A DNA stretch of 64,000 bases from Streptococcus infantis (GTDB taxonomy: Bacteria; Bacillota; Bacilli; Lactobacillales; Streptococcaceae): positions 558,001 to 622,000 of the forward strand of contig NZ_JAHZPZ010000001.1 in NCBI RefSeq assembly GCF_019929665.1. The letters run 5' to 3'. The translations under genes were made by a program, and so were the position numbers. The notes beneath the pieces are model-generated. The model ran no database searches, was not told the origin of the DNA, and was given only the letters and a program-made list of their open reading frames with translations. This document shows, one piece after another, positions 1 to 9,818 of this stretch. The first letter of the stretch is position 1. The number at the start of each line of letters is the position of its first letter.

Positions 1-297
1 TTGAATTTTTGCTGATGAATAAAGTTGAAGACTTGAATCGTTTGCGACATTCATAATTTTTGAGTAGACATCTGGTGTCATAGTCTTCAAATCTTTAGTA
101 TCTTTTGAGGCATCATAGCCAAGTTTTTTAAGTGTTTGATTTTTTTGATCTTCCGTTAATGAAGAACCCAAGACGTACTCAGGTTGAACATAGGTTTCAT
201 CAATGACTTTTTGAACATCAGTAGCTGCCTGGGCGCTTTGCAGTGTTGCAACTGCTAAAAGTACTGCAGCGCTAGTCAGAAAGAATTTCTTTCGCAT
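1..297 (-). CDS. Secreted DUF1002 family protein (3' part missing)
   Basis: Only the first 99 codons lie in the window; the gene runs off the left edge. The start codon at 297 has a good ribosome binding site (AAAGGAGG) about 8 nt upstream. The N-terminus is a classic signal peptide: basic RKK, a hydrophobic core, and a cleavage region SAQA around residues 21-24. The mature part resembles the DUF1002 family of exported Gram-positive proteins of unknown function. It lies just after the terminator of the tdk-pvaA operon and has its own promoter region with a CiaR-like box. The family call is from memory of the pneumococcal homologue next to pvaA; the biochemical role is unknown. Confidence 0.75.
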   Translation of the reverse strand, partial: MRKKFFLTSAAVLLAVATLQSAQAATDVQKVIDETYVQPEYVLGSSLTEDQKNQTLKKLGYDASKDTKDLKTMTPDVYSKIMNVANDSSLQLYSSAKIQ

Positions 298-326
298 GAG
301 ACGTTCCTCCTTTTCTACTCTAGAAT

Positions 327-343
327 ATTAAAATATCCTTAAA
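327..343 (-). promoter_or_regulatory. Candidate CiaR box upstream of the DUF1002 gene
   Basis: The minus strand reads TTTAAG-GATAT-TTTAAT, 11 of 12 matches to the CiaR direct repeat TTTAAG-N5-TTTAAG. A convincing -10 at the usual 10-11 nt distance is not obvious (TAGAAA at 9 nt is the best), so this is a candidate only. I recall that the pneumococcal orthologue belongs to the CiaR regulon, which would agree. Confidence 0.45.
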
Positions 344-349
344 GAAAAC

Positions 350-381
350 TTATAAAAGCACCTAGAAATTCTAGATGCTTA
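350..381 (-). terminator. Intrinsic terminator of the tdk-to-pvaA operon
   Basis: A 10-bp stem (357-366 with 370-379, one G-U pair) with a 3-nt loop touches the pvaA stop codon. It is followed on the minus strand by a short T-rich run. Confidence 0.7.
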
Positions 382-981
382 AAATAGATTAAAAATTTTC
401 ATAATATAGAGATTTAGCTGAACCTGTCTAGAGTAATAATAGTTTCCCCCATCCACATAAAGTTCTCCACCTTGAAAAATAGAAATGGGATTGATGTAGC
501 GATAGGTTTTCCCTGTTGTATTTCCTAATATAGGCGCAACTGTATCTCTGGAGTATTGCTTAGCTAGTACAAGAGTATTCTTTTTCCCATTCTGGGCGAT
601 AAAATCGATATAAGCAGGTCCAAAGTTATAAGCTTGAATGGCTGTCCAGACATCCACTCCTTTTTCTTGAGCTAGATAGAGATTTTCTGTCAAGGTTTGA
701 ACTCCTTGACGAATACTACTTGCGTTATCGTTTATGGTATCGGTAGAGCCACTAGCAGATTCACTTGACTGCATCACGTCCCCTTCTTTACCCTTAGTTT
801 CTGTATAAATCATGGCGAGCACAAGCTCTTCGTTTGCTGGGGTATCTCTTTCATTCAAGATTTCGCGAACCATGGGTTGGTAGGTCATGACTTGTTTGAC
901 ATCCTGACGAATCAGATAAGCTTTATATCCAGCGAAAAGGAAGACTGCTAGTACCAGCATTCTTCGTATAAATTTAAACAT
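379..981 (-). CDS. pvaA: PvaA-like membrane-anchored lysozyme-family protein
   Basis: 200 aa. An uncleaved signal or membrane anchor (about residues 7-20) is followed by a single lysozyme-like muralytic domain of the pneumococcal vaccine antigen A type (Pfam Lysozyme_like). The conserved helix with Glu61 (MIYTETKG) carries the expected catalytic glutamate, followed by MQSSESASG and the QAYNFG motif near residue 116. Such enzymes cleave glycan strands outside the cytoplasm and sit at the membrane-wall interface. Its ATG overlaps the stop of the upstream gene (TAATG), so translation is probably coupled. It is the last gene of the operon, directly before a terminator. Family assignment is firm; the physiological substrate is inferred. 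Confidence 0.85.
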   Translation of the reverse strand: MFKFIRRMLVLAVFLFAGYKAYLIRQDVKQVMTYQPMVREILNERDTPANEELVLAMIYTETKGKEGDVMQSSESASGSTDTINDNASSIRQGVQTLTENLYLAQEKGVDVWTAIQAYNFGPAYIDFIAQNGKKNTLVLAKQYSRDTVAPILGNTTGKTYRYINPISIFQGGELYVDGGNYYYSRQVQLNLYIMKIFNLF

Positions 982-1955
982 TATTTATTTTGTATATCCT
1001 CGATGTTTTTGATTAAGATAGAATAGGTTCCATTATCGTTTTGGATAAACTCAACTGATTCCGCATCTTGATAGACATTGTTTGGTACGATGAGTTCAAT
1101 TCCGTTTGACAAGGAAAGTTTCTGATTCTCAAATCTCTTTAACTGACGACTGGCATCAATTTCATCAAACTGTACTGGCTCTGGTACCGCTTCTTTGACC
1201 TGGTCAATGAAGCTAAGTCGAGCAGTAAGATTATTGTCAAAAAGATCATTGGCTAATTTTTCTGGAGAGAGCTCATTATTCTCTTCAAGATTATTGAAAA
1301 TTGCTGATTTTACCTTGGATTGAAATTGAAAATCATCTGTGTTAAAGGTTTCGGCAATCTTTTGAGCCGTTTTTTCTAGTTCCTTAATGGATTTCTTTGG
1401 TGAAATCTTTGGTTGTGCTTGAATAAGATTCTCAGAAAAATAGTTTAAAAAGGCTCCATTATACTTGATGCGTTTTTCAATCAAGTGATACTTGCGACTT
1501 TGAAGATTAACAACTAGTGCTTCATCTGCTCCAGTTCCAAATCCAGGTAGGTTATTCTGAGTCAGTTTGATTGGATTGTCAACCTCGCCACCCAAGTGTG
1601 TCAAAGTTTCGCGTAATGCAATTCGTAGAAAGGCAAAGTGGTCTACTCCCTCTTTTGAAAACTGGACAAAAACCAAGTCATTCGTCTTTTGGTTTTCAGA
1701 TACAGAGAATTCCTCTTTCCAGAGATTAGCAATTGTAACAGATGTTTCCATTAAATCATCTGTGATGTGGTTGAAAAATGGATTATCCTCTTCAAAAATA
1801 CCAGTTTTGGCATCATCCGAATACACACGCTCCACTTTTTTACGCAAGTATTCCTCGATTTTAGGAGTGATATTGAGAAACTTATCCGCCAAGAACAACT
1901 CTGTGTCATCAGGGATGAACTGATGGATAATGGCTTTCTTAATATAAATATCCAT
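981..1955 (-). CDS. Nucleoid-associated protein (NdpA / 37-kDa family)
   Basis: 324 aa, cytoplasmic, no membrane segment. The sequence resembles the YejK/NdpA nucleoid-associated family (PF04245), proteins that co-purify with the nucleoid in Gram-negatives and whose role in streptococci is unknown. Recognisable features are the N-terminal IKKAIIHQF segment and a conserved central region. It starts 6 nt downstream of glyA and overlaps pvaA by one base, so it is translated as part of the same operon. No regulatory signal of its own is seen. Confidence 0.75.
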   Translation of the reverse strand: MDIYIKKAIIHQFIPDDTELFLADKFLNITPKIEEYLRKKVERVYSDDAKTGIFEEDNPFFNHITDDLMETSVTIANLWKEEFSVSENQKTNDLVFVQFSKEGVDHFAFLRIALRETLTHLGGEVDNPIKLTQNNLPGFGTGADEALVVNLQSRKYHLIEKRIKYNGAFLNYFSENLIQAQPKISPKKSIKELEKTAQKIAETFNTDDFQFQSKVKSAIFNNLEENNELSPEKLANDLFDNNLTARLSFIDQVKEAVPEPVQFDEIDASRQLKRFENQKLSLSNGIELIVPNNVYQDAESVEFIQNDNGTYSILIKNIEDIQNK

Positions 1956-1961
1956 AAAATA

Positions 1962-3218
1962 TTAGTCCTCATATAATGGGAAGGCATCTGTCAAGGATTT
2001 GACTGCACTTCTCACTTCTTCTAAGACAGCTTCGTTTTCTGCATTCTTAAGGGCTTTAATAATAAGTTCAGCAACTTGACGGCTTTCTTTTTCACCAAAA
2101 CCACGAGCAGTAATTGCTGCCGCTCCGATACGAATACCACTTGTCTTAAATGGTGACAATGTTTCGTAAGGAATTGAATTTTTATTAAGGGTAATGTTAA
2201 CCTCATCCAATAAGTTTTGGGCTACTTTTCCACTTTCTACAACCTTTGTGACATCCACTAAGAAGAGGTGGTTTTCAGTACCACCAGAGATAATACGAAA
2301 ATCAGAATCTTGCAAGAAGACATCTGCCATGGCCTTGCTGTTCTTGATGACATTAGCTGCATATTCTTTAAAGGCAGGATCCAATACTTCTTTAAAGGCT
2401 ACAGCCTTAGCAGCAACAACATGCTCTAATGGTCCACCTTGGATACCTGGGAAAATCGCAGAATTGATTTTCTTAGCAAGGTCTTCATCGTTAGTCAAAA
2501 TCAACCCACCACGTGGTCCGCGAAGAGTTTTGTGAGTTGTTGTCGTTGTGATATGTGCGTATGGAACTGGATTTGGGTGAAGACCGGCTGCAACTAAGCC
2601 AGCAATGTGAGCCATGTCGACCATGAGTTTTGCGCCCACAGCATCCGCAATTTCACGGAATTTTGAGAAATCAATAATGTGAGAATAGGCTGAGGCACCA
2701 GCTACGATAAGTTTTGGTTGCACTTCTTGAGCTTGTTTCAAGATAGCGTCAAAGTCCAATAGCTCTGTCTCCGGATCAACGCTATATGAAACAAAGTTAT
2801 AGGTTTGGCCTGAGAAGCTAACAGGAGCTCCGTGAGTCAAGTGCCCACCCGCAGCTAAATCCATCCCCATAACCGAATCACCTGGTTCGATCAAGGCCAT
2901 GTATGCTGCACAGTTAGCTTGACTTCCTGAGTGAGGTTGGACATTGGCAAATTTAGCACCAAAAATTTCTTTCGCACGTTCAATAGCTAGACTTTCGATA
3001 ACATCCACTACATCAGTACCACCATAGTAACGACGTCCTGGATAACCTTCAGCGTATTTATTAGTCAAGATAGAACCTTGAGCAGCCATAACAGCCTTAG
3101 AGACTACGTTCTCTGAAGCGATTAATTCAATATTATTTTGTTGGCGTTCTTCTTCTTTGGCAATGGCATTCCAAAGTTCTGCGTCATATGTTTTAAAATC
3201 ATCTTTGTCAAAAATCAT
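1962..3218 (-). CDS. glyA: Serine hydroxymethyltransferase
   Basis: 418 aa, full family length. The enzyme interconverts serine and glycine using PLP and tetrahydrofolate and supplies 5,10-methylene-THF for purine and thymidylate synthesis. The PLP lysine is K230 in the hallmark [15 protein letters not shown] segment. Other signature regions are [15 protein letters not shown] (53-67) and the HSGSQAN region (96-102). It overlaps the upstream acetyltransferase gene by 4 nt. Its place in an operon with tdk, prfA and prmC links one-carbon and thymidine metabolism to translation termination; this order is common in streptococci. Confidence 0.97.
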   Translation of the reverse strand: MIFDKDDFKTYDAELWNAIAKEEERQQNNIELIASENVVSKAVMAAQGSILTNKYAEGYPGRRYYGGTDVVDVIESLAIERAKEIFGAKFANVQPHSGSQANCAAYMALIEPGDSVMGMDLAAGGHLTHGAPVSFSGQTYNFVSYSVDPETELLDFDAILKQAQEVQPKLIVAGASAYSHIIDFSKFREIADAVGAKLMVDMAHIAGLVAAGLHPNPVPYAHITTTTTHKTLRGPRGGLILTNDEDLAKKINSAIFPGIQGGPLEHVVAAKAVAFKEVLDPAFKEYAANVIKNSKAMADVFLQDSDFRIISGGTENHLFLVDVTKVVESGKVAQNLLDEVNITLNKNSIPYETLSPFKTSGIRIGAAAITARGFGEKESRQVAELIIKALKNAENEAVLEEVRSAVKSLTDAFPLYED

Positions 3219-3661
3219 AGTTTTTCTCCTTTAATTAACTTAATAAATCGTTTCTGCACTTTATCACAGGTATAACCAACTTTTTCGTAAAATGCATGCG
3301 CACCAAGACGATGGTCTGCAGAATTTAATCGAATAAACTCATAACTCCGTCTTTTTGTTTCTTTCTCCAACCCTTCAAGTAAATCTCTATCAAAACCTCT
3401 ACCTTGGCTTTGCGGCAACACTGCCAAGGCTAAGATATTGAATCCTGCTTTAGAATAGAGAGACTCATAAACCTCAGCATGAATATAACCAACTAGTTCG
3501 TGACTAGTATCGTCCTCATAACCAAGTAGGAAATGATGTGAGTCTTGGGATAATTTTGCTAGTTGACTAGCCGTTTCCTCAGGGCTAAAATCATAACCTA
3601 AAGCATCTTTGTTAATCTCATAAATCGATGCAACATCTGTTGCTTTCAAAGCACGTAGCAT
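3215..3661 (-). CDS. GNAT-family N-acetyltransferase
   Basis: 148 aa from the ATG at 3661. That start is chosen because it has a strong ribosome binding site (GAGGAGGT) 6 nt upstream and overlaps the tsaC stop by only 3 nt; an upstream extension to 3700 would lie inside tsaC. The GNAT fold shows in the central beta strand [22 protein letters not shown], which contains the acetyl-CoA-binding Q-G-R-G loop, and in the C-terminal [10 protein letters not shown] motif typical of RimI-like enzymes. Its position between tsaC and glyA makes a role in protein or tRNA-related acetylation possible, but the acceptor is unknown. Confidence 0.8.
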   Translation of the reverse strand: MLRALKATDVASIYEINKDALGYDFSPEETASQLAKLSQDSHHFLLGYEDDTSHELVGYIHAEVYESLYSKAGFNILALAVLPQSQGRGFDRDLLEGLEKETKRRSYEFIRLNSADHRLGAHAFYEKVGYTCDKVQKRFIKLIKGEKL

Positions 3662-3662
3662 G

Positions 3663-4265
3663 TCATACCTCCTCAAAAGGAATTTCAGGTATCTTGGCAA
3701 GGATATCTTCTCGAGTTATCGAACCTTGGCGTAGAATTCTTGCCTTACAAGCAGTCAAATCTAAAATAGTCGAATCTTGACCTGTCAAAAAAGCATCATC
3801 TTCTATCCCAAGAACCTCTTGTCCGAAGTCTTTTAAAATTTCTTTAAAGCTAGCACCACTAGCTTGACCCGAAATATTTGCAGAAGGGCCGATTAAGGGA
3901 CCAAACTCACGAATCAATTCTAGTGTTATAGGGTGACTGGGCATGCGAAATCCAACAGTCGTTAAGTCTGAATTGACCCAGTAAGGGACCTTGTCATTAG
4001 CTTCTAGGATAATGGTCAATGGACCAGGAAGAAAACTATCAACAAGTTTTTGTAAATAAGGTGGCTGATTCTTAGAAAAGTTCAAGATATCGTCTAGATG
4101 AGCGACATTGAGATTAAGTGCCTTGTCTCTTGGACGACGTTTTAGCTGGTAGACATGGTCAACAGCCTTTTTATCCAATGCTTTTGCAAAGAGACCGTAA
4201 ACTGTCTCAGTTGGCAAAACTACTGCTCTACCTTTTTCCAACTCTTGCTTAATTTTCTCCATCAT
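3663..4265 (-). CDS. Threonylcarbamoyl-AMP synthase (Sua5/YrdC family)
   Basis: About 200 aa. YrdC/Sua5 domain enzymes make threonylcarbamoyl-AMP from threonine, bicarbonate and ATP, the first step of the t6A37 modification of ANN-decoding tRNAs. The N-terminus shows the diagnostic VVLPTETVYGLFAKA and KRRPRDKALNLNV motifs and the C-terminal half has GPSANISGQASG. There are two adjacent ATG codons (4265 and 4262) and a TTG at 4268; an ATG is preferred. The start lies inside the end of prmC, so the genes overlap and are probably coupled. It is a single-domain enzyme without the C-terminal Sua5 domain, closer in size to TsaC. Confidence 0.9.
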   Translation of the reverse strand: MMEKIKQELEKGRAVVLPTETVYGLFAKALDKKAVDHVYQLKRRPRDKALNLNVAHLDDILNFSKNQPPYLQKLVDSFLPGPLTIILEANDKVPYWVNSDLTTVGFRMPSHPITLELIREFGPLIGPSANISGQASGASFKEILKDFGQEVLGIEDDAFLTGQDSTILDLTACKARILRQGSITREDILAKIPEIPFEEV

Positions 4266-5085
4266 CAATGACTACCATCCTATCTTGGCCAAATTGGTCT
4301 TTAAGCGTTCGAACTCGTTTCTCTGGAAAATTTTTCATAAAGAGATCCGGTACACTTTGACCTTGTTTGTAGCCAATTTCAAGATAAATCTTACCACCAT
4401 CATTTAGATAGTCCTTGGAGTCTTCCGCTATTCTACGGTAGATAGCTAGGCCATCCTCGTCAGCAAAAAGTGCCAAATGTGGTTCTGAATGCAAAACATT
4501 CAAGCCAACTTCTTCTTGATCTTCACGAGAAATGTATGGTGGATTGGATACAATTATATCATATTTTGAAGAAATTTCAGAGAAACAGTCAGATTTGATA
4601 AAAGAGAGATTTAGATTTTGATCGTTAGCATTCTCCATCGATAAGTCTAAAGCATCCTGTGAAATATCCGCAGCTGTGACCGACCAATCTGGTCTGTTTT
4701 TAGCTAAAGCAAGGGCTATTGCACCGCTTCCTGTTCCGATATCCAGAACTTTGAGATTGTCCTTTAGATTCTCGGCTAGGATGAGCTCCACCAACTCTTC
4801 TGTCTCTGGACGGGGAATCAAGACCCGCTCATCTACCTTTAACTCCGTCCCAAAGAATTCAGCATAACCGATGATGTACTGGGCAGGTATATGTGCTGCT
4901 AATTTTTTGTAGATTTCCTCCACAAATTGCTTTTCTTCCTCTGTTACTTCTTGCTGGAGGGCAAAGACGAAGTCTGTAAAAGATAGATTTTTTAGGCTAC
5001 GATAGACAAAGGAGAGGCTTTCTGCTTCCTCTCCTTTAGCTATCAACTTTTCCTCAAAATCTTTAAAAATTTGAGCTAGTTTCAT
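4249..5085 (-). CDS. prmC: Release factor glutamine methyltransferase
   Basis: 278 aa. PrmC (HemK) methylates the glutamine of the GGQ motif in RF1 and RF2. The Rossmann SAM motif is DIGTGSG (115-121), and the catalytic NPPY motif is at 181-184. An N-terminal helical domain binds the release factor. Its start overlaps the prfA stop by one base (TAATG), so the enzyme and its substrate are made from the same message, as in many Firmicutes. Confidence 0.96.
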   Translation of the reverse strand: MKLAQIFKDFEEKLIAKGEEAESLSFVYRSLKNLSFTDFVFALQQEVTEEEKQFVEEIYKKLAAHIPAQYIIGYAEFFGTELKVDERVLIPRPETEELVELILAENLKDNLKVLDIGTGSGAIALALAKNRPDWSVTAADISQDALDLSMENANDQNLNLSFIKSDCFSEISSKYDIIVSNPPYISREDQEEVGLNVLHSEPHLALFADEDGLAIYRRIAEDSKDYLNDGGKIYLEIGYKQGQSVPDLFMKNFPEKRVRTLKDQFGQDRMVVIDDGEN

Positions 5086-6164
5086 TATTTGTTTAAATCT
5101 TCCAATTTTTGTGTTTGGTCATAAAGAACCAAGGCATCTACAACTTCATCCAATTTACCTGCTAGAATTGTATCAAGTTTTTGTAGAGTCAAGCCGATAC
5201 GGTGGTCTGTTACACGATTTTGTGGGAAATTGTAAGTACGGATACGTTCTGAACGGTCACCAGTACCGATAGTAGACTTACGCTCTGCGTCTTGCTCATC
5301 TTGGGCAATCTGAGCAAAGTGGTCAGCAACACGCGCACGAATAATCTTCATAGCCTTCTCACGGTTTTTCTGCTGGGTACGTTCTTCCTGCATCTCAACC
5401 TTGATATTGGTTGGCAAGTGAACGATACGAACGGCAGTCGCAACTTTGTTGACGTTCTGTCCACCAGCACCAGATGCGTGGTAGATATCAACACGAAGGT
5501 CTTTTGGATCAATATCGTACTCTACTTCTTCTACTTCAGGCATGACAAGGACAGTTGCTGTAGAAGTATGAACACGACCTTGGCTTTCTGTCACAGGGAC
5601 ACGTTGCACACGGTGGGCACCTGACTCGTACTTAAGCTTAGAGTATACTGACTGACCTGAAACCATGGCAACCACTTCTTTGAAACCACCAACCCCGTTC
5701 ATTGAGGCTTCCATGACTTCAAAGCGCCAGCCTTGGGCTTCAGCATACTTTTGGTACATTGTTAGAAGGTCACCAGCAAAAAGTGCTGCCTCATCTCCAC
5801 CAGCAGCTCCACGGATTTCAAGGATGATGTTCTTATCATCGTTTGGATCTTTTGGAAGGAGCAAGATTTTTAGTTTTTCTTCGTACTCTTCTTTTTCAGC
5901 CTTAGCATCCTTGAGTTCTTGCTTGGCCATTTCTTCCAAGTCAGCATCTCCGCCTGATTCCTTAATCATCTCTTCAGCATCAACGATGTTTTGGAGGACT
6001 TGTTTGTATTCGCGGTAGGTAGTTACGGTGTCACGTGTTGAAGCTTCCTCTTTTGAAAGCTCCATAAAACGCTTGGTATCAGAGACCACATCAGGGTCAC
6101 TCAGCAATTCTCCCAACTCTTCATAACGGTCTTCTACAGCTTGTAGTTGATCATAGATATTCAT
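5085..6164 (-). CDS. prfA: Peptide chain release factor 1
   Basis: 359 aa. RF1 reads UAA and UAG. The peptidyl-tRNA hydrolysis motif GGQ is at 234-236, and the codon-recognition tripeptide region reads RVPVTESQG (188-196), PVT in place of the PAT of E. coli. The N-terminal helical hairpin spans residues 1-110. It lies 2 nt after tdk and one base before prmC. Confidence 0.97.
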   Translation of the reverse strand: MNIYDQLQAVEDRYEELGELLSDPDVVSDTKRFMELSKEEASTRDTVTTYREYKQVLQNIVDAEEMIKESGGDADLEEMAKQELKDAKAEKEEYEEKLKILLLPKDPNDDKNIILEIRGAAGGDEAALFAGDLLTMYQKYAEAQGWRFEVMEASMNGVGGFKEVVAMVSGQSVYSKLKYESGAHRVQRVPVTESQGRVHTSTATVLVMPEVEEVEYDIDPKDLRVDIYHASGAGGQNVNKVATAVRIVHLPTNIKVEMQEERTQQKNREKAMKIIRARVADHFAQIAQDEQDAERKSTIGTGDRSERIRTYNFPQNRVTDHRIGLTLQKLDTILAGKLDEVVDALVLYDQTQKLEDLNK

Positions 6165-6166
6165 TC

Positions 6167-6751
6167 TTATTGATTCTCCTTATTGATTTCAGGGGCAAAA
6201 TAATGTTTACGGCAAACCGAGATATAGGTTTCATTCCCACCTATCTGGATTTGTTCACCATCATAAACAGGCAGTCCGTCCTGCGTACGCAACACCATGG
6301 TCGCTTTTTTCTTACAATACTGACAAATGGTTTTGATCTCATCAATTTTATCTGCTAATAACAATAGATGTTTAGATCCTTCGAACAGCTCATTACGAAA
6401 GTCGTTCTTTAAACCAAATGCCATAACAGGTATGTCTAACTCATCGACAACACGCGCTAGGTCGTAAACATGATGACGTTTCAAAAACTGGGCCTCGTCG
6501 ACCAAAACACAGTAGGGCTTTTCAGGTAAATCTCGAATAAATCCAAAAATATCCGTAGTATCATCGATAGCAACTGCTGGTCGCTTCATGCCAATCCGAC
6601 TCGACACATAGCCTATACCATCTCTTGTATCCAGAGCCGAAGTCATGATAACAACTCCCTTTCCTTGCTCCTCGTAGTTATAGGCTACCTTGAGAATCTC
6701 GATGGTCTTTCCTGAATTCATGGTCCCATAACGATAATACAACTGTGCCAT
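6167..6751 (-). CDS. tdk: Thymidine kinase
   Basis: 194 aa, type II thymidine kinase phosphorylating thymidine with ATP for salvage. The Walker A motif GTMNSGKT is at 9-16, the Walker B region is VLVDEAQF, and the zinc-binding lasso cysteines appear as CQYC and, near the C-terminus, CRKH. It is the first gene of the operon. An extended -10 promoter sits about 45 nt upstream. The leader has no strong Shine-Dalgarno sequence in front of the ATG. Confidence 0.96.
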   Translation of the reverse strand: MAQLYYRYGTMNSGKTIEILKVAYNYEEQGKGVVIMTSALDTRDGIGYVSSRIGMKRPAVAIDDTTDIFGFIRDLPEKPYCVLVDEAQFLKRHHVYDLARVVDELDIPVMAFGLKNDFRNELFEGSKHLLLLADKIDEIKTICQYCKKKATMVLRTQDGLPVYDGEQIQIGGNETYISVCRKHYFAPEINKENQ

Positions 6752-6794
6752 GTTTCTATTTCACGTCCATTTCTAATTTTCTGCTACATTCTAG

Positions 6795-6803
6795 TATATC
6801 ATA
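6795..6803 (-). promoter_or_regulatory. Extended -10 promoter for the tdk operon
   Basis: The minus strand reads TGATATACT, a TGn extended -10, about 45 nt before the tdk ATG. It lies back to back with the promoter of the tautomerase gene. The -35 is not convincing. Confidence 0.6.
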
Positions 6804-6831
6804 TTTTCCAAAAGCTTTAAACGGCAAAATG

Positions 6832-6840
6832 TGGTAAAAT
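6832..6840 (+). promoter_or_regulatory. Extended -10 promoter for the tautomerase gene
   Basis: TGGTAAAAT, a TGn extended -10, lies 34 nt before the ATG at 6874, with an intervening GGAGG ribosome binding site at 6861-6865. No clear -35. Confidence 0.55.
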
Positions 6841-6873
6841 AGAAGAAATCAAAAACTAGTGGAGGAAGCTATT

Positions 6874-7056
6874 ATGCCATTTGTACGCATCGATTTATTT
6901 GAAGGGCGCACGCTCGAGCAAAAGAAAGCCCTAGCAAAGGAAGTAACTGAAGCTGTGGTTCGTAACACTGGTGCACCTCAATCTGCTGTTCATGTCATTA
7001 TCAACGATATGCCTGAAGGAACCTATTTCCCACAAGGTGAAATGCGCACTAAGTAA
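6874..7056 (+). CDS. 4-oxalocrotonate tautomerase family protein
   Basis: 60 aa. Small hexameric tautomerases use an N-terminal proline exposed after removal of Met as the catalytic base. The start at 6874 gives MPFVRIDLFEGR with Pro in position 2; this and the GGAGG 9 nt upstream decide the start over a GTG at 6859 that overlaps the ribosome binding site. The substrate in streptococci is unknown, since no aromatic meta-cleavage pathway is present here. It stands alone between its own promoter and a terminator. Confidence 0.88.
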   Translation: MPFVRIDLFEGRTLEQKKALAKEVTEAVVRNTGAPQSAVHVIINDMPEGTYFPQGEMRTK

Positions 7057-7086
7057 AGCTTAAGCGATATGCTTAGGCTTTTCTTT
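7056..7086 (+). terminator. Terminator after the tautomerase gene
   Basis: A 10-bp stem (7056-7065 with 7071-7080, one G-U) with a 5-nt loop, followed by a T-rich run. Confidence 0.8.
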
Positions 7087-7100
7087 ATAAGTGGCATTCG

Positions 7101-7129
7101 TTGAATAAAAAACTTTATTTTGTTACAAT
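7101..7129 (+). promoter_or_regulatory. Promoter for mnmE-pepT
   Basis: TTGAAT (7101-7106), 17-bp spacer, TACAAT (7124-7129). The mnmE ATG follows 41 nt later with an AAAGGA ribosome binding site. Confidence 0.7.
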
Positions 7130-7170
7130 TTTAAGAGATATTTGTATATAAATTGTTAAAAGGAAATGAA

Positions 7171-8544
7171 ATGATTACACGTGAATTTGATACCATTGCT
7201 GCAATCTCGACTCCGCTTGGTGAAGGGGCGATTGGGATTGTTCGCCTAAGCGGAACGGATAGCTTTGCTATTGCACAAAAAATTTTTAAAGGCAAAGACT
7301 TGAGCAAAGTTGCTAGCCACACACTGAACTACGGTCACATTATTGACCCTTTGACTGGTAAGGTTATGGACGAGGTCATGGTTGGGGCTATGAAGTCTCC
7401 GAAGACCTTTACTCGCGAGGATATTATCGAGATTAACACCCACGGAGGGATTGCCGTGACCAATGAAATCCTGCAATTGGCTATCCGTGAAGGGGCTCGC
7501 ATGGCAGAACCTGGTGAATTTACCAAACGTGCCTTCCTCAATGGTCGTGTAGACTTGACTCAGGCTGAGGCAGTGATGGATATCATCCGTGCTAAGACTG
7601 ACAAGGCTATGAATATAGCAGTCAAACAACTTGATGGATCCCTGTCCGACCTCATTAACAATACTCGTCAGGAAATTCTCAATACTTTGGCTCAGGTTGA
7701 GGTTAATATTGATTACCCTGAGTATGACGATGTGGAAGAAGCCACTACTGCTGTTGTCCGCGAAAAAACTATGGAGTTTGAACAACTCTTAACCAATCTC
7801 CTAAAAACTGCACGTCGTGGGAAAATTCTCCGCGAAGGAATTGCAACGGCCATTATCGGTCGTCCAAACGTTGGGAAATCAAGCCTTCTCAACAACCTCC
7901 TGCGTGAAGACAAGGCCATTGTAACGGATATTGCAGGGACTACTCGAGATGTCATCGAAGAATACGTTAATATCAACGGTGTTCCACTGAAGTTGATTGA
8001 TACAGCTGGTATTCGTGAAACGAATGATGTCGTGGAACAAATTGGTGTTGAACGCTCCAAAAAAGCCCTCAAGGAAGCTGACTTAGTTCTACTAGTCCTA
8101 AATGCTGGTGAACCTCTGACTGCTCAAGACCGACAACTTCTTGAAATTAGTCAAGATACTAATCGAATCATCCTACTTAATAAAACTGACCTGCCAGAAG
8201 CGATTGAAACTTCTGAACTTCCAGATGATGTCATTCGTATTTCAGTCCTCAAAAATCAAAACATTGATAAGATTGAAGAACGCATCAATAACCTCTTCTT
8301 TGAAAATGCAGGACTTGTTGAACAAGATGCTACCTATTTATCCAACGCCCGTCATATTTCTCTGATTGAGAAGGCAGTTGAAAGCCTGCAAGCTGTTAAC
8401 GAAGGTCTTGAACTGGGGATGCCAGTTGATCTTCTTCAAGTAGATTTGACCCGTACCTGGGAAATTCTTGGCGAAATAACTGGTGATGCTGCGCCAGATG
8501 AACTTATTACTCAATTATTTAGCCAATTCTGTTTAGGTAAATAA
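7171..8544 (+). CDS. mnmE: tRNA modification GTPase MnmE (TrmE)
   Basis: 457 aa from the ATG at 7171, which follows an AAAGGAAATG site; an upstream TTG at 7153 is rejected. With MnmG it places aminomethyl or carboxymethylaminomethyl groups on wobble U34 of certain tRNAs. Domains in order: an N-terminal THF-binding domain (about 1-120), a helical domain, and an inserted G domain with GRPNVGKS (230-237), a DTAG motif and NKTD. The C-terminus is FCLGK, carrying the conserved cysteine. It is followed after 22 nt by pepT. Confidence 0.96.
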   Translation: MITREFDTIAAISTPLGEGAIGIVRLSGTDSFAIAQKIFKGKDLSKVASHTLNYGHIIDPLTGKVMDEVMVGAMKSPKTFTREDIIEINTHGGIAVTNEILQLAIREGARMAEPGEFTKRAFLNGRVDLTQAEAVMDIIRAKTDKAMNIAVKQLDGSLSDLINNTRQEILNTLAQVEVNIDYPEYDDVEEATTAVVREKTMEFEQLLTNLLKTARRGKILREGIATAIIGRPNVGKSSLLNNLLREDKAIVTDIAGTTRDVIEEYVNINGVPLKLIDTAGIRETNDVVEQIGVERSKKALKEADLVLLVLNAGEPLTAQDRQLLEISQDTNRIILLNKTDLPEAIETSELPDDVIRISVLKNQNIDKIEERINNLFFENAGLVEQDATYLSNARHISLIEKAVESLQAVNEGLELGMPVDLLQVDLTRTWEILGEITGDAAPDELITQLFSQFCLGK

Positions 8545-8566
8545 AAAATTATAAAAAGGAGTTATG

Positions 8567-9790
8567 ATGAAATATCCAACATTACTAGAGCGTTTTTTAA
8601 CTTATGTTAAGGTTAACACACGTTCAGACGAAAATTCTACTACTACACCAAGCACTCAGAGTCAAGTAGACTTTGCGACTAATATCCTCATCCCAGAAAT
8701 GAAACGTGTCGGTTTGCAAAATGTCTATTATTTGCCAAACGGTTTTGCTATCGGTACACTTCCAGCTAACGATCCAAGTTTAACTCGCAAGATTGGTTTT
8801 ATCTCCCACATGGATACGGCTGATTTTAATGCTGAAGGTGTTAACCCTCAAGTTATTGAAAACTATGATGGGGGAGTTATAGAGCTTGGGAATTCTGGTT
8901 TCAAACTTGATCCTGCAGATTTCAAGAGCTTAGAGAAGTATCATGGACAAACCTTGATTACTACAGATGGGACTACTCTTCTCGGTGCCGATGACAAATC
9001 TGGTATCGCCGAAATCATGACTGCTATCGAATACTTGACTGCTCATCCTGAGATTAAACACTGTGAAATCCGTGTCGGCTTTGGACCTGATGAAGAGATT
9101 GGTGTCGGTGCCAATAAATTTGATGCAGAGGACTTCAATGTTGACTTCGCTTATACAGTCGACGGCGGACCTCTTGGAGAATTGCAGTATGAAACCTTCT
9201 CTGCTGCAGGAGCTGAACTTCACTTCCAAGGCCGTAATGTTCACCCAGGAACAGCTAAAGGACAAATGGTTAACGCTCTTCAGTTGGCAATTGACTTCCA
9301 CAACCAACTCCCAGCTGGTGACCGCCCAGAATTGACTGAGGGCTATCAAGGTTTCTACCATCTCATGGATGTATCTGGTAGTGTTGAGGAAGCGCGTGCT
9401 AGCTACATCATTCGTGACTTCGAAAATGAAAACTTTGAAGCGCGTAAAGCTGCTATGCAAGCTATCGCTGATAAGATGAACCAAGAACTTGGTAGTGATC
9501 GTGTAACCTTGACTTTGACAGACCAGTATTACAACATGAAAGAAGTCATCGAAAAGGATATGACACCAATCACCATCGCTAAATCAGTAATGGAAAGTCT
9601 TGATATCACACCTATTATCGAGCCTATCCGTGGAGGAACAGATGGTTCTAAGATTTCCTTTATGGGAATTCCAACGCCGAATATCTTCGCTGGCGGTGAA
9701 AACATGCATGGTCGTTTTGAATACGTTAGCCTTCAAACCATGGAACGTGCAGTTGATACTATTATTGGAATTGTAGCTTATAAAGACTAA
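8567..9790 (+). CDS. pepT: Peptidase T (tripeptidase)
   Basis: 407 aa from the second of two adjacent ATGs (8564 and 8567); the second gives the better spacing from AAGGAG. This M20-family dizinc aminotripeptidase releases N-terminal residues from tripeptides in the cytoplasm. Metal-site motifs are HMDTADF (His81, Asp83), [15 protein letters not shown] and the C-terminal GGTDGS. A bidirectional terminator follows directly. Confidence 0.95.
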   Translation: MKYPTLLERFLTYVKVNTRSDENSTTTPSTQSQVDFATNILIPEMKRVGLQNVYYLPNGFAIGTLPANDPSLTRKIGFISHMDTADFNAEGVNPQVIENYDGGVIELGNSGFKLDPADFKSLEKYHGQTLITTDGTTLLGADDKSGIAEIMTAIEYLTAHPEIKHCEIRVGFGPDEEIGVGANKFDAEDFNVDFAYTVDGGPLGELQYETFSAAGAELHFQGRNVHPGTAKGQMVNALQLAIDFHNQLPAGDRPELTEGYQGFYHLMDVSGSVEEARASYIIRDFENENFEARKAAMQAIADKMNQELGSDRVTLTLTDQYYNMKEVIEKDMTPITIAKSVMESLDITPIIEPIRGGTDGSKISFMGIPTPNIFAGGENMHGRFEYVSLQTMERAVDTIIGIVAYKD

Positions 9791-9818
9791 AAAAGAAGTA
9801 GCAATGGTACTTCTTTTT
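9791..9818. terminator. Bidirectional terminator between pepT and the large pht gene
   Basis: An 8-bp perfect stem AAGAAGTA/TACTTCTT (9793-9800 with 9808-9815) is flanked by A and T runs on both sides. It can end both convergent genes and overlaps the stop codon of the minus-strand gene. Confidence 0.8.

Noticed and set aside
3215..3700. A longer start for the acetyltransferase at 3700
   Set aside because: It would overlap 38 nt of tsaC; the ATG at 3661 has a strong AGGAGG site.
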